Source of the DNA: Reyranella sp.
GTDB lineage: Bacteria > Pseudomonadota > Alphaproteobacteria > Reyranellales > Reyranellaceae
Length of the DNA stretch: 64,000 nt
NCBI RefSeq assembly: GCF_004297265.1
Contig: NZ_SCUT01000021.1
Location: forward strand, 62,001-126,000
Direction: 5' to 3'
Position numbers and translations under genes: made by a program. Shown here piece by piece: positions 63,450 through 64,000 of the stretch (position 1 is its first letter; every line of letters begins with the position of its first letter). Under the pieces are notes generated by a model. That model was not told the origin of the DNA, ran no database searches, and was given only the letters and a program-made list of their open reading frames with translations.

Positions 63450-64000
63450 TCAGACGATCTTGCAGACCTCGTCGAACTCGAAGCGCGGGCTGCGGGCGAA
63501 GATCTTGGAGTGATCGCCGTAGCCGATGTTGCACAGGAAGTTCGTCTTGAACTTGCCGTCGGGAAAGAAGGCCGCGTCGACCTTGGCGTTGTCGAAGCCG
63601 CTCATGGCGCCACAATCGAGGCCAAGCGCGCGGGCGGCGATGATCAGGTAGGCGCCCTGCAGGGTGCCGTTGCGGAAGGCCGTTGGTTCGGCCGCGGGCT
63701 TGCCTTTGAACCAGTGGATGGCCGTCTTGTCGTGCGGGAACATCCGCGGCAGGTGCTCGAAGAATTCCGGGTCGTAGGCGAGGATAGCCGTCACCGGCGC
63801 GGTCATCGTCTTCTCGGTGTTGCCTGCGCTGAGCGCCGGCTTGAGCTTCTCCTTGCCCTCTTTCGTGCGCACGAAGACGATGCGCGCCGGCTGGCAATTG
63901 GCCGAGGTCGGACCCCACTTCATGAGGTCGTAGATCTCGTGAAGTTTTTCGTCGGTCACCGGCTTGTCGAGCCAGCCATTGTGCGTACGGGCATCGCGGA
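63450..64000 (-). CDS. RutE-like nitroreductase/malonic semialdehyde reductase, 5'-truncated by the window
   Basis: The visible 183 codons run off the right edge. The N-terminal THNGW (before the window-proximal Met) and [19 protein letters not shown] followed by the FMN-binding GDHSKIF region are those of RutE and related flavin reductases, which reduce malonic semialdehyde in uracil breakdown, or other enals. Other rut genes are not visible. The call is by family, not by demonstrated substrate. Confidence 0.85.
   Translation of the reverse strand, partial: RDARTHNGWLDKPVTDEKLHEIYDLMKWGPTSANCQPARIVFVRTKEGKEKLKPALSAGNTEKTMTAPVTAILAYDPEFFEHLPRMFPHDKTAIHWFKGKPAAEPTAFRNGTLQGAYLIIAARALGLDCGAMSGFDNAKVDAAFFPDGKFKTNFLCNIGYGDHSKIFARSPRFEFDEVCKIV

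Overview
The window is high-GC, densely coded bacterial chromosome with short intergenic gaps and many start/stop overlaps. The gene content fits an alphaproteobacterium: an sdhCDAB operon, PhaR/PhaA/PhaB with a class III-like PHA synthase, a fused indolepyruvate:ferredoxin oxidoreductase, a mesaconyl-CoA hydratase plus malyl-CoA lyase pair, an AapJ-type binding protein, and FixK/FNR-like operators. A Reyranella-like or other Rhodospirillales/Hyphomicrobiales soil organism is my best guess, by inference only. There is no phage, plasmid backbone, rRNA or CRISPR array.

Layout. 1-8.6 kb holds a truncated indolepyruvate:ferredoxin oxidoreductase, YqgE, a peroxiredoxin with a clean terminator, a divergent AroE-like enzyme, an SDR protein lacking the catalytic tyrosine, an SGNH-type membrane protein and small membrane/unknown genes. 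8.6-15.1 kb is a probable oxygen-responsive block: three FNR/FixK-type palindromes flank DUF2254, a small unknown gene with DUF1622, and a three-gene exporter of yhiI-rbbA-yhhJ type. 15.1-16.6 kb is a low-coding, degraded patch next to tRNA-Arg(ACG), with an HNH-nuclease remnant. 17-22 kb has a lipoprotein, a DUF4864 protein, an EamA transporter and an hsp20-lon operon. 22-32.7 kb is catabolic and transport: amidohydrolase, oligopeptide-type binding protein, GNAT, FMN monooxygenase, amidase with a small partner, a CPA2 antiporter carrying a Usp-like tail, and a patatin lipoprotein. 32.8-36.8 kb is a tight minus-strand group (RlmI-like, GGT, Tam, AhpD-like).

36.9-45.4 kb is a loose polyhydroxybutyrate region: phaB, phaA, a PhaC-like synthase overlapping a PhaE-like gene, and phaR, interleaved with an MFS transporter, a lipoprotein, an acyltransferase and a membrane LytTR regulator. 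45.4-51.2 kb is an iron-uptake signalling unit (FecI sigma factor, FecR, TonB receptor with an STN domain, PepSY membrane protein) behind a promoter whose start overlaps a Fur-like palindrome. 51.3-56.3 kb has an enoyl-CoA hydratase, a serine hydrolase, an AapJ-like binding protein, a SnoaL-like protein and a WYL regulator whose 3' end overlaps the sdhB terminator. 56.3-64 kb has sdhCDAB, the mesaconyl/malyl-CoA pair, pdxY, a LysE exporter and a truncated RutE-like nitroreductase.

The most notable non-coding signals are two copies of a REP/BIME-like double hairpin with 26-nt arms identical between copies, each in a convergent gene gap; the three FNR/FixK palindromes; the Fur-overlapped fecI promoter; and an 11-bp direct repeat spaced 21 bp that could be the LytTR operator. 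I did not find a multi-gene system that I would call wholly undescribed.
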